A stretch of 64,000 nucleotides of DNA from Alisma plantago-aquatica (taxonomy: Eukaryota > Streptophyta > Magnoliopsida > Alismatales > Alismataceae). The notes under the pieces were generated by a model. The model had not been told where the DNA came from. It saw only the letters and a program-made list of their open reading frames with translations, and searched no databases. Shown one piece after another: positions 1 to 11,417 of this stretch. Location of the stretch: NCBI GenBank assembly GCA_963693085.1, contig OY856409.1, forward strand, positions 1,164,110,749 through 1,164,174,748. The letters run 5' to 3'. Made by a program: the position numbers and the translations under genes. The first letter of the stretch is position 1. Every line of letters begins with the position of its first letter.

Positions 1-428
1 GTTGATGTGAAATGGAAATGTTCTAGAATGGAAATCCAAAAGTGGAAATTATCTTTAAGGAAGATAGAGATGTTTCCTATGTGATAGGAATAGAGATCTA
101 TAGAGATAGTTCTCAAAAACCTCTTGACCTGAAAAGAGAAATCATACATTGGCAATCTGTACTGAAGGGTTTAGTATGCACAGATTCAATGGGAGAAAAC
201 ATGTCCATGTTACATGGAGTTAGTATCCCAAGGCCAAGTGTCCAATTCTTATGAAGAATGGGAACACTAAAAATAGATATGGATCTATCATGTATGTAAT
301 CATCCCATTATCTTGCATGTATCGACATGGCAAGAACAAAATGCATTCATCATCTTGTATGTAGGACATGGCAATATGATGTGCTCATCCTGATAACTCG
401 TATGTAAGACATGACGAGTGGATGTCTG
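1..428 (+). mobile_element. Tail of a decayed Copia retrotransposon internal region (first tandem copy)
   Basis: This stretch is nearly identical to 10444-10868 in the second Copia copy of the same window. It encodes the late part of a Copia reverse transcriptase, then a stop-ridden stretch. It is the left half of a region interrupted at 428 by the LTR insertion at 429-3947 and resuming at 3953. The upstream LTR of this copy would lie to the left of the window. The copy cannot be functional. Confidence 0.8.
42..254 (+). pseudogene. Copia reverse transcriptase fragment (decayed)
   Basis: The 70-residue open stretch contains SYVIGIEIYRDSS followed by a region matching the conserved Copia RT block in which a 'YxLGIxIxRD' motif precedes the 'Y(I/L)..vLkrF' helix. 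The YVDD active site would lie upstream of the window. The matching stretch in the second copy is 10486-10698 and differs at only a few residues, so the two copies are young relative to each other although both are dead. Seen directly: the repeat and the motif. Family assignment rests on knowledge of plant Copia polyproteins. Confidence 0.65.
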
Positions 429-3400
429 TGTAAAGAAGTGAAATCAATCAACCTCTCTACTAATAACAATGGTAAACAAAACACAATTGGGATAGCAGTG
501 GAAGATAAAATTTTGACTATATTCAATTTAAATAAAGTGTACATAAAAATTTTCCCAATATGGGTGTACATGCTTTATAGAAAAAGAGGATCTAAGTAGA
601 GGGAAATTAGACTACTCCACTTTTGTCTCCAAGCAACACATCCATCAGCTAAGTCCAAGCCAAGCTATGATCTTCATGTCATATCCAACACCTTGCTCCA
701 CATCTGGGTGGTTGGGAAGGCACCCAGCAAAAAGGGAAGGAAAAACAAGTATGTGTCACTAAACTATACTAAAGGTGAAAAGATAAATATAACAAGTAAA
801 ACAGGCTAGGGATTCATCAAAAGATGAGACATTAAGAGAATGAGGCCATTTATATAAAAGAATATTTCAATAGATGCTTGCCATAAATAATATATAACAA
901 AAGGATTTGCATATATGATTAATATTGACTATCTTGACTATGTAGGGTTGAGGCACCTACCGGACCTTCAACCAAAGGGTGAGGGGAGAATAACACATTC
1001 CCATTCACCTACACACATTTTGTGTGCGGGGGAGAGTATCACATTCCCCAGGGGAGAAATAACACATTCCCCAACTATGGGTGGTTGTACATACAAGTAC
1101 CACTACACTAGTTATTTAGTCTAATAAAATCAACATACTACAAAAAGAGTTATGGCAAGATTAATCAAAATATTTATACAACATGGCAGTGGGGTATAAA
1201 AACCCAAACAAGATAATACTACAAATGATTTTGAGGCATGAATAAATTAGGTTTCAAGAATAATGGATTAAGTCAGGTTAAGCCTCATTAAGGAACATGG
1301 GTAAATGTTTAATAAATTTCCCAACTAAAGGTGTAGATGCACATACCTTATTCTTTAGAATCCTAGAATCACTTTTCATAACTTTTACACGAGATCAGAT
1401 CCACTTTTCCTAGTTTCATCATTACATCCATGTATTAGATCTAAGTATATTCATTAAAGGCTTAAAACCTCAAAACCATCGACTGTTTCCACAAACGATC
1501 GAATCAGAATCTAAAAACCTCACTACTGTCTTAGTTACGTTCTTCTGATCAAAATAACATATATATTTGTATATTTTTGAGTTACTGACTTTTTAGGGTA
1601 TTTTTCATATTTATTAGCTAATTAAATCAACTCGAAAAATACATATTCGAAAACTTCAGAATCAAACCACAAAAATATTTTTATTGGATAGATCTCGTTC
1701 TCCTGATTTCAAAACACTACCTATTTTTAATTTTCGGGGCAACGAGTAAAAAGATACAATTTTTCTAAAACCGACCAATTAAAAATTGCCACGTAGGCAC
1801 TTGCATCAAACAGAGAGAGCGAGAGAGAGCGAGAGACCGGGCCCACCTACTGACTTGGCCCAATGAGGGGCGGCCAAGTCATGCGGTCAACGTTCGGGTT
1901 TGACTCGTCTTAACAAAAGAAAACCAGGCTATAAGACTTCTGCACCCTTGCACGAGAAACAAAAGGTACAAGAGAGCATAAGGGCAAAAGAGGAAAGTCA
2001 GGGAATCGTCCCCTTCCTTCTTCCCCGCCATGGCTGCTTGAGCAGCACGGCTGTACCTCGGGCGAATAGGGGAAAGTCGAGTTAAGTGAGAAAACAACAA
2101 ACTAAGGGCATGCAATCGTAGAGCAAGCTGCAAGGAACTTACTGAAGCCAACAATTTAGGCATGGGTGCATCCGAGAGTAGGGGAGAAGAGCCGCAAGCT
2201 GAGAAGAAAAACTGGATCGGGCGTGGTTGTAGAGGAGTTGTACTAAGAAATTGAGAGAGGAGAAAGGCTGAACAAGGTGCGACTCAGCCATAGATACCGA
2301 TATATATAGGTGAGGGTGAGTTAAACTAAGAAGAGACATGTGACCTCAAAGCCTTGTTGTATGAGTTTCGTATGTTACTCGAATAGGCAACAAGAGACCA
2401 CAAATATGATTTTAATTGATGTGGAATCTTCTCCCGATTCTAACGCAACAAAAATCGTGAGAAACGGATGAGAAACGAGCAAGAAAAGTCAAAAACATCG
2501 GACTAAATACCCACGGTTACTGTTCACGGCGGGTTGTCTCCTACCCAAGGTAGGAGATGATCCGCGAGCCGTTCAATTAAGATCCAACGGTCAACGTGCG
2601 TGATATTTATTAGGTTGCCAAATACAAATCGGACTAAAGTTCTTATTTAATCATTTAACTATTTCTCTTTTATTATTTGAGGGTGCAAACGAGCTCCAAA
2701 CTTAACCAAAATTGACATCCCGACTGATTTTGACGTGTAGAATCCAAATATGAAATTAGTTTTGCATTTTGAGAATTTTTAATGTATTAAATAATTCAAA
2801 ACATATTTTCTCTTTCCTCATTTATCTATGACTCTATGATTATTCAAAAATTACAAAACTTCACCCATAACTCGTATTAAGTATTTTGGATACAAATTTA
2901 TCATTATTTCCCTTTGTTAATTTTATTTATTATTTTAATTAAGGATTTTAATATTTTACACACTTTCTCTCTCCTAAATTCACATTCTCATCAAATATTT
3001 TCCAAATTGATTCAAAATTCATCCAAAGATCTATTTTAACATGTTGAACACGAATTTGGCATTAATATATTTTTTTTGAAGACTTTTATTATTTTATTTA
3101 ATTCATTTAAATTTCATCACTTATTTAACCTTTTAATTTATTAGAGGCATCTAGAAACCTTCTAAAAATATAAAACTTGGTATACAAGTAATAATAAACG
3201 TCAGGAACACATTTTTGGGATTAATTAATTTTTATCAACATATATTTAATATTTTTGGTCTTTAAATCATTTTCTCTCTCCAGAATAAAATAAAATATTA
3301 AACATTGACCAAATTAAATACAAATTTTCTCAAAGGCTTATTTTTGTATTTAGATTACGAATCTAGAGTTACTTTTCCAATTTGAGGGCATGAAATATTT

Positions 3401-3947
3401 TATCTCTCTTTCATGGCTTATTTCCCATTATCTTGTATTAAAGGCATTATATATTTATTTATTATCCAAATTAGATGATACTTGGCCATTAAGCTACTTT
3501 TAAGTCAAGAAAACGAAATTGATATATTTATTATCCAAATTGTCTTCTTGGGTTTCTATTTAGGATTTTTGGAACAATATATTCCTCATTATCTTCTTTT
3601 ATCCAAAATATTCCATATTATCCCCAACTATTGCATTTATCATCTCCTTTATTTATATTTCGAGATTTTCTTTCTTTTTCATATTCTAAAAACACTAGAA
3701 AGTTCTAGGACGAATTTCTTTATTCTTTTTACCACTTAAGTGGATATTTTCCATATTAAGCCCGCTTCTAAACTTTTACTGAGGTAATTGTGCATAAGCC
3801 CAAATATTGGAATAAAAGGTGAACAAATGTTCATTAAACCATCATATTGTCCACAAATTAAACAAAAAGGCCAAAGAGGATAGAAATGAAAGGAAAAGAT
3901 GGAAAAGAGGACCAAAGGGCAAAATGCCCAGATTTCGGTATGTTACA
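429..3947 (-). mobile_element. Solo LTR, Ty3/gypsy-type, with 5-bp TSD
   Basis: The insertion is defined by comparing the two Copia copies: the second copy runs uninterrupted where the first is broken. The inserted sequence begins TGTAAAGAAGTG and ends CGGTATGTTACA (TG...CA termini). It is flanked by a perfect 5-bp duplication GTCTG at 424-428 and 3948-3952. There are no internal coding domains, PBS or PPT, so it is a solo LTR of about 3.5 kb. A second member of the family lies at 34891-38271. The two share the start, the 'ggatctaagtagagggaaa' block (about 589 and 35134), the GA-rich block followed by 'tggcccaatg' (about 1810-1870 and 36505-36560), and the end. Minus orientation is inferred from relatives whose PBS lies to the left of the TGTAA end. 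Short open frames inside are not genes. Confidence 0.85.
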
Positions 3948-3952
3948 GTCTG

Positions 3953-4091
3953 TCTACTTCCAGTAAGGGTTACTGGAATACCATGAGAACTTGACAAGTA
4001 CTTAAGAAGTACTAGTTCTATGAAGATAAGGAAGAGTTCAATGTAAAAGGTTACATTGATGCGAACTTTTGAAAGGACAGAAAATTAATCG

Positions 4092-4166
<75 letters not shown>

Positions 4167-4574
4167 ATATAAAAGTGAAAGTTTGTTGATAATTGGAAGT
4201 GTTCCAATAAAACCATTTAAAAGGAAATGCCGAGTATCTATGTGTTGGAGAACAGTAGTGGATACTATATGGATCTGGAAGTTCATGAGATGAACTTATA
4301 GATATTCCGCTCATTGATGACAAGTTTGGAATCCTTGATCATGCAATGTGGCTAAAGGTTAGCAAAGGAATACTAGATCGCATATTACGACAACTCCATC
4401 TCATACGTATGACGTACAACAAAGAGATGAGAGACATGCAATTTATACTGACTTTGGCAAGGTGTTTCCATTACTCACTATGTTCGCACTAGAGCAGAGT
4501 AACATGTGGGACATGTTTGAAGATCACTATGAATATGATTCAAGGGTGATTGGCTCGCAGTGCAAGTGGGAGTC
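3953..4574 (+). pseudogene. Copia RNase H region, first copy (decayed)
   Basis: This continues the Copia internal tail after the LTR insertion. About 3990-4070 encodes a recognisable 'KYLRST' stretch and 'KEEFNVKGYIDANF', the usual RT/RNase H junction of Copia polyproteins, then a stop. It parallels 10868-11417 and ends in a short purine-rich run (caagtgggag) directly before the LTR, fitting a polypurine tract. It contains an expanded (TA)n tract absent from the other copy. Confidence 0.65.
4094..4163. repeat. (TA)n microsatellite
   Basis: About 70 bp of pure alternating T and A. The homologous place in the second Copia copy (about 11016-11028) has only a few TA units, so the tract expanded after the two copies separated. 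Confidence 0.97.
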
Positions 4575-5763
4575 TGTTGGTATGTATGCCCTGAGAGCCA
4601 ATCATGGGATGATTGGTGGGATACATTAAGATTGATTTGATAAACATCAAAGGCAAGCTTCCAATTCGTTCTGGTTCAGTCATGTGAGATAGTGATAGAA
4701 TAGATTGAATGTCTAGAGAATGACAGTACTCAATGACGTATGCTTTCAGGTTAAGGACCTGAACGATGAGATCATACAGATGCTAAGAGTTTGTACATTC
4801 TCATTATGTCCCTAGTCAGATGTCATTGTGGAAGGTAGATAGACAGCAATGACACACAAGACTAGATTGTGGTGTTGGTTGATGACAGAATCTCATTAGT
4901 CATGATATAGAGATATCAAACCAAACACATAGGTACTTGTTAGAGAACAAGTGTACCAGACAGACCCACCGTGAGTTTGACACATGGAACCATGACATGG
5001 TAGTCACAGTCAGTACTCACAGTGATGGTGGTGAGTGTGATTCTTTTACCTGAAATCACTACACTCAACACATGTCGTTGGGCACACTTTGACATCATCA
5101 AACGCAGTCCTGAAACATGGGTTGTTATAAAGGTGATGATTGGGTGGCTTTGACACATGGGGCTTTTGAGGGGTGAGTGATAGATATGGGATTTGTCCCT
5201 CCTGAGGGAGTTTGATACCCAAGGCCACTTGATGAGTAGGATTGAAATAGGCATGCGCACACATGTGTGAATCAGTATGTGATATTAATGTCATACATAT
5301 CTCTTCCAATCTACTCTGAGATCAAGAAAGTGAATGAACGTTGACAGGATGACTGTTCCATGCCTCGAGTTCATTCGGGATATCAGTGACAAAGGAATTA
5401 TACATTCATTGTAACACCATTCACGGATTGTAGGATTGAAAGTTGTTCTCCAACTTTCTTTTTCACTTGGGTAGCACCGATGTGTGACTAGACACCGCTC
5501 TTTGCTTGTGAAGTCATAAGTGTTATGGACTTTCACTGCCAACGTGAAAAGGACCTGTAGGGTCACACACATAGGATTTAACCTGGAAGAGGAGTTTTTT
5601 CCACAAACAATGTTTAGATTGATTACTAAAGGAGTTTAGTAGTTCAATAAAACACTCAATCAATTGATAGCTCAGTATCATAATGTTCAAGGTGTTGGAC
5701 TGATTGATTAGAGTATCAGATTGATTGAAACTGCAATTGACTGTTTCTGCACAATCTGCACTC

Positions 5764-6150
5764 CCAACCGATTGGCTCATGTGATGAACCGATCGACTGA
5801 GCTTGGTGAACCGATCGGCTCAGATGGTGAGCCGATCGGCTCATGGACAGGGTGAAATGATTGCTTCAAGTGTTGAAACGATCGATTCAACTGGTGCAAC
5901 CGAGCAAGTTGGGAAAGTAGGATTGGTGAGAAATTTCCTTTCGTTTTACTTGCCCAATTTGATTGGAAAAAGGATTGGTATTTGATACCAATTAGAAACA
6001 AAAGATAGAAAGTCAATCGGGAACTGACCAGGACCACGAACCGACCAGTTCAGAAGTGAACCGACCGGTTGAGGTGTCCCAACCGATCAGTTGAGGTGTC
6101 AACCGACTAGCTCAGGTCCCCAACCGACTGTTTCTAAAATGAAACGATCG
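5764..6150. repeat. Cluster of CCGATCGG / CCGACCGG short palindromes in the LTR
   Basis: At least a dozen variants of 'aaccgatcggctca' and 'accgaccggttgagg' occur at 14-40 bp spacing. They stop about 100 bp upstream of the TATA box. A second cluster in the 3' LTR (about 12600-13015) and a third in the internal leader (about 7276-7500) carry the same core. The position upstream of the core promoter suggests regulatory or structural repeats within U3; this is inference. Confidence 0.7.
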
Positions 6151-6254
6151 GTTCAGGTTGTGAGTTGGTTTTTTTGTGGAAAATCTCGAATCCTTCTACT
6201 CCTGCTTTTAGTCCCACATTGCCCAGGATGGAGAACCCTGTCCCATGACCCTCC

Positions 6255-6262
6255 TATATATA
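6255..6262 (+). promoter_or_regulatory. LTR TATA box
   Basis: TATATATA in 'cctcctatatataggggta', about 560 bp before the end of the LTR and conserved at 13110-13117 in the other LTR. It is the natural candidate for the U3 promoter driving the retroelement transcript. Confidence 0.6.
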
Positions 6263-6820
6263 GGGGTATTGGGGGCTTCTCAAAGTACAACCCAGTGCAA
6301 CCAGTTGCTCTGTGAAGTTGTCGTTCTCTCTAGTTTTGGTAACCGAGAGAGAGCTCGAGCAAGTGCTACCCGATAAGGGAGGCACATAAAGGGAAAGACA
6401 ACTCCAGAAAGAAACTAGTGGCAGGAGAGTGTGTCGGCGACTAGTACGCTGATAGGAGGGTGTGACTCCTTCCAATTCCTTGTGGGACAAGGAGATTGGA
6501 GTTCCAGGTGGTCTGTCTGGACTACTTCAGAGGCGGGAGATTTCTGCCGCTCGGAGGACAGCTGCCAATCCCAACAGTCCCGGTGAGACCAGAAGTCATC
6601 AGTCCCGGTGCGACCAGGAGCTACATAGACACCGTTCAAAACCGGAGGTGAAGACCGTGCAAGCTGTGAGGTATTGTCGCCGAGCAAGCCTCAGGACAAG
6701 GTATGATTCCACAAACCATCATTTCCTATTGTATAGACGTTGACGTTTTTCCTTGTTCTGGGTTTGGGAGGAGAAAATTTTTGTTTCTGTTGCCTTCTCT
6801 GCCTCCCTAAAACCCAACAG

Positions 6821-6832
6821 TGGTATCAGAGC
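6821..6832 (+). other. Primer binding site (initiator tRNA-Met)
   Basis: TGGTATCAGAGC, the standard plant LTR-retrotransposon PBS complementary to the 3' end of tRNA-iMet, lies one base after the LTR end. It fixes the LTR boundary and the plus orientation of the Copia element. Confidence 0.93.
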
Positions 6833-7275
6833 CACGTCAACTGCTCTATACTTTAGGGATTATCGATATGATCAATTTTGGTTTGTCTCCTTTATTTATT
6901 GCATACGATGCGTATAAAATTGGATTTATGCATGTCCAATCCTAAATCTACAAATCCCAAATTACATATATGATATGTATTATGAATGCACTCGATACGC
7001 GTCGCCCTTAAACGAGTTTTGTGGTGGATGTATAGCGTGGTTATGGCCAATAAACCCTATATGTGTATGGTTGTATGTGGTTGCTTGCATCTCGGTCTGC
7101 GCACCGATCTCCCTTTCTCCTATTCTTGATGTAACTCAAAATAATTTGAGATTTCTTTCCTACCTTTGCTCCCCTCGAATGTAACTCAAGGTTTCTCTTT
7201 TACAATGTAAAATAGGATAGATTTCATTTCCTGTTATGTCAAAGAACGGAGGACATCCTGACGACAGCTGAGACG

Positions 7276-7500
7276 ATGGGTTCAAGGAGTGAACCGATCG
7301 GTTGACATTCTAGATGATCGGTTCAAGGAGTGAGCCGATCGGTTGATGACTGGTTCGAGGAGTGAGACGAGCGGGTGGCGGCCATGATGAGATGCACGAC
7401 GACCAGGAGAACTGATCGGTTGGAGGAGCCAACCGATCAGCTGGTGGCACCCAACCGACCGTCCTGATGGCGAGCCGATCAGTCATGTGATGAGTTGATC
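7276..7500. repeat. Second cluster of CCGATCGG palindromes (Copia leader)
   Basis: Repeated 'gaaccgatcggttga', 'gatcggttcaaggagtgagccgatcgg' type units match those in the LTR but sit 450 bp downstream of the PBS, outside the LTR. Confidence 0.65.
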
Positions 7501-8309
7501 AAACCCAGAAAGGCAAAGCACAGAGTTCATCTTGTACAGGTTGCATGTGATGTAGACCTAGATGATCGTGATTCCTCTTGGCTCGAGGAATCACATTAGG
7601 ATGGCCATAATCATCGCTTTTATCATTTTGTATGTTTTCTGTGGGATATAGCATGTATATGATACATACTATGTATTGTGGTGATTGGATATGTATATGT
7701 ATATAAAACCAAATCCCTCATTAAATATTAAGTTTTAGATGCCTTCCAAATGTGACACACGTGAAAAGCTTGATCGACCAAGTGTGGGCACGCCCAAGCG
7801 TGGTGCACCGTCTATCTCGTGGAGGCGTGAAAGATGGATATGTGGTTCTGCCCAAGCAGGGTGCATATTCATCGTGTTGGCTTTGGGTCGGACTTAACAA
7901 GGTGACCTAGATAGGATCTAGCACCTTGAGGCATGGAGATGATCATGGCAAGGAGTTGCATATGACATCTTATCAAGAGTTGCATATGATGCAATTGGTA
8001 AGAGTTGCCTACCTGAGAGATCTAAGTTGTGGGTGACAGCCCAAGCTGGTCCATGACTTAGAGGATTTCAGGATCTTGCCCACTAGAAGGTTGTACGCTG
8101 CAATCTTTCAAATTGATGGTGAGGGCTATCAATTTGAAGTAAAATAGTGGGAGCGATAATTAATTAAAGGCCCGTTTTTTATCGTCAACCTTTCAAATCA
8201 ATCAAATAAGTCAAAAATGAGTTTTTGGACTAAAATTGCATATATTTCCTTTTGTACAATAAATGGTTGATCAACAATAATCACTTTTTTTGATTGGTCC
8301 TTAAGACCA

Positions 8310-8990
8310 ACAAATTAAATGGGAAAAATTCCATAGTTGGTTAGGACGATGAGAAGTGTTCTCAATCAAAAAGTGAAAGCTTTAAGTCCTAGTTATACCA
8401 GAACCAGATGAACTCGATCCCACCACATCAATGGCTGAAAGTATACTCATGAAAGCATACCGAGGATGACATTGATGAGGAGTGCTTGATGTTGTGTTCT
8501 CTGAACTATGAGTTGCGGAGACAACATGAGACATATGATGTCTCCAAGACATTGTCCTAGTATGTCATGACAGAAGGAGATCCAGTAAGGTATTCACACA
8601 CTCAATATGATTGGGTATGTGGAAAGACCTGACTAAGAAGGATTCCCTCTGAGCCAAGAGTTGGCTATTGGTATGATACTGCAAATGTTGCGAGAATCAT
8701 ACAGTTCATGATAAACTACAACATGAACAACTTTGACAAGCGTTGACAAAGTTGTTGGACATGTTGAGGACAGTAGAGGCAAATATGAAGAAAGACTAAC
8801 CCTAATCTTTGATGAGATCAATGAAAGGTAAGTCTTAAGGGGAAGGGCAAGGGCAAAGCAAAGAAGTGTTTTGATGCTAGCCAGCAGCCCAAGCCGTCTT
8901 CAACCTCAAGGCACATGGGGAAAGGGTGTATGAGGGAATTGCCCTCTATATCTGGAAGAACAAAAGAAGATGAAGGAGGGGATGGAGATC
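8310..8990 (+). pseudogene. Copia gag remnant
   Basis: In shifting frames one can read 'KLNGKN' near 8320, the usual start of the plant Copia gag (UBN2-type) domain. Around 8700-8810 there is 'FMINYNMNN' followed by 'LLDMLRTVEANMKK', the conserved C-terminal gag helix. A lysine/glycine-rich linker at 8835-8860 and a ruined zinc-knuckle region near 8930 follow. At least two frameshifts separate these blocks. The role of the intact family would be capsid/nucleocapsid of the virus-like particle. Confidence 0.6.
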
Positions 8991-10485
8991 TCCACCTAAG
9001 GTATCATGAAATGAACCACTTCTTTATCTGAGGTATATGATACCAAGATATGGATATGTCATATATGATATGCACTATCCACAAAGAAGTGATGGCCTTT
9101 GTGAAAGGACCAAGAAAGGAGTACCCATCATTGGAGCAAGTGTTGATGCCATAGATAGGAGTACCTTTCAGTTTATTTCAGCCTAAAGGGCACAAAATAG
9201 AGTTGAGAACTGCTATTTCATATTTGCCAATAGATAGAAACACTTTATTTTTGGATATTGTATGACAATGATGGAAATTAATAAAGAGATGTTTCAATAT
9301 GGTCTTTGTGGCAATGCCTTGTTTATCTTGTGGTATTTGATATGCATAAGATAAAATGATACCTAAAAGTTATAGATAACTCAAACAATCAAATTAGCAT
9401 CAATCATGAGAAATTCATTTCTAGTTTCCATGTGATGGATAAATCTAGACTTTTTTGGTTAGAGAACCAGTAAGAGACATGAATATCTTGAACATGATTA
9501 ATCAATCTTCACTAATGGTAGTGGGAGAATGATTATCCTATTAGGTATAATACATGTGATGTATTTACATACCTATTGGAACAAATGCTAATACTTCAAA
9601 TGGTGTTTAGAGAAATACCAATATGAATATCTTGAAGTGTTTAAGATTATCATAGATGAAGTGCAAATTTAGTAAAGTGTTAATTCTTGATGAGATCAAT
9701 GAATGAAATACTTGGACCAAATGTTTGAGATCCTTATGAGTGATTATGATAGTGTATCATAGTGAACTCGTGATTAAGGCATGGTGATGTATAAATCAAG
9801 AAGGAGTCATACTCTAAGGAGTTAGAGGATGATTATCAAATAACTAAATTCTTCTTAAATAAAGAATACACTTCACTAACAAAAGAAATTAAGAATCACA
9901 AGGGTTGTGAGTTCTTATATCCTTAATAGATACACCTCAATTATCTATGTGATGAGTTGTTCATGTGATGAGTCAACTATCCAGATGAATATGAGGAACC
10001 AAATTTTGAGTTATGGTTTACGACCATTACATCCTAAATGACATCCATGTGAACCATAAGGTATGACCTTGATGGTAGCACCCATTGGATGAAATCCATA
10101 AGTGCAAATGAATCTTAAGTGTTAAGACACATGGGTAACATTTTGAGAAAGATGATGCTTGTTGATTGCAACTTAATGACTAAAACATTTGGCACATGGA
10201 TACTAAAACTGCATTCCTATGAGGAATAAAACAAGGATGTGTACGTGACACAACCTATAAGGTTTATGAATCCACTAATGCAAATGAAGTCTATAAGTTA
10301 TAATGGACTAATCAATGTGATTGATTGAGTACAAGCAACTCAGAATTGGATCTTTACTTTGATAATATAGTCAAAGGGTTTGACTGATATGTCAAAGATA
10401 AAGAAGGATCTGTGATTTAGTGGGAGCGTGTTCACATTCCACATGTTGATGTGAAATGGAAATGTTCTAGAATGGAAATCCAAAA

Positions 10486-10698
10486 GTGGACATTATCTTT
10501 AAGGAAGATAGAGATGTTTCCTATGTGATAGGAATAGAGATCTATAGAGATAGTTCTCGAAAACCTCTTGACCTGAAAAGAGAAAGCATACATTGGCAAT
10601 CTGTACTGAAGGGTTCAGTATGCATAGATTCAGTGGGAGAAAACATGTCCATGTTACATGGAGTTAGTATCCCAAGGCCAAGTGTCCAATTCTTATGA
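10486..10698 (+). pseudogene. Copia reverse transcriptase fragment, second copy
   Basis: A 70-residue frame with SYVIGIEIYRDSS, parallel to 42-254, ending in a stop where the conserved LTR-proximal RT segment should continue. Upstream sequence has no readable YVDD motif. Confidence 0.65.
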
Positions 10699-10867
10699 AG
10701 AATGGGAACACTAAAAATAGATATGGATCTATCATGTATGTAATCATCCCATTATCTTGCATGTATCAACATGGAAAGAACAAAATGCATTCATCATCTT
10801 GTATGTAGGACATGGCAATATGATGTGCTCATCCTGATAACTCGTATGTAAGACATGACGGGTGGAT

Positions 10868-11417
10868 GTTTGTCTACTTCTAGTAAGGGTTACTGGAATA
10901 CCATAAGAACTTGACAAGTACTTAAGAAGTACTAGTTCTATGGAGATAAGGAAGAGTTCAATGTAAAAGGTTACATTGATGCGAACTTCTGAAAGGACTG
11001 AAAATTAATCGCAAAAAATATATATGATATATAAAAGTGAAAGGTTGTTGATAATTGGAAGTGTTCCAATAAAACCATTTAAAAGGAAATACCGAGTATC
11101 TATGTGTTGGAGAAAAACAGTGACGCATATTACGGCACTTATAGATATTCTGCTCATTGATGACAAGTTTGGAATCCTTGATATTGCAATGTGGCTAAAG
11201 GTTAGTAAAGGAATACTGGATCGCATATTACGGCAACTCCATCTCATACGTATGACGTACATCGAAGATATGAGAGACATGCAATTTATACTGACTTTGG
11301 TAAGGTGTTGCCATTACTCACTATGTTCGCACTAGAGCACAATAACATGTGGGACATGTTTGAAGATCACTATGAATATGATTCAAGGGTGATTGGCTCA
11401 CAGTGCAAGTGGGAGTC
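10868..11417 (+). pseudogene. Copia RNase H region, second copy (decayed)
   Basis: Reads through a 'KYLRST' block near 10915 and 'EEFNVKGYIDANF' near 10950-10990, then a stop. The rest is degenerate, including a 'MWLKVSKGILDRILRQLHLIR' stretch. It ends with purine-rich 'caagtgggag' before the 3' LTR, consistent with a PPT. Confidence 0.6.

Larger units (their letters stand above)
4575..6819 (+). mobile_element. Copia LTR (left/middle LTR of the tandem element)
   Basis: A 2245-bp sequence starting TGTTGGTATGTATGCC and ending CTAAAACCCAACA. It repeats with high identity at 11418-13674. It is followed after one base by a perfect initiator-Met primer binding site. It contains a TATA box and a cluster of CCGATCGG-like palindromes. 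Because Copia internal sequence also lies immediately upstream, this LTR is shared by two tandem element copies, as produced by unequal recombination between LTRs. Confidence 0.92.
6820..11417 (+). mobile_element. Internal region of the second Copia copy (degenerate)
   Basis: Bounded by a PBS on the left and a purine-rich tract followed by the LTR on the right. About 4.6 kb long. It shows eroded gag, RT and RNase H signals in the expected order, but no long frame is open anywhere. The integrase and the first half of RT are not recognisable. The stretch 6840-8300 is a non-coding leader with the third palindrome cluster. It is a dead element, probably long mobilised in trans. Confidence 0.85.

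Noticed and set aside
1879..2339. Overlapping 66-94 codon frames
   Set aside because: Lie within the solo LTR in a GC-richer patch; no domain, and no equivalent frame is apparent in the sister LTR.
4038..4323. Frames of repeated Ile-Tyr
   Set aside because: Translations of the (TA)n tract inside a dead Copia region.
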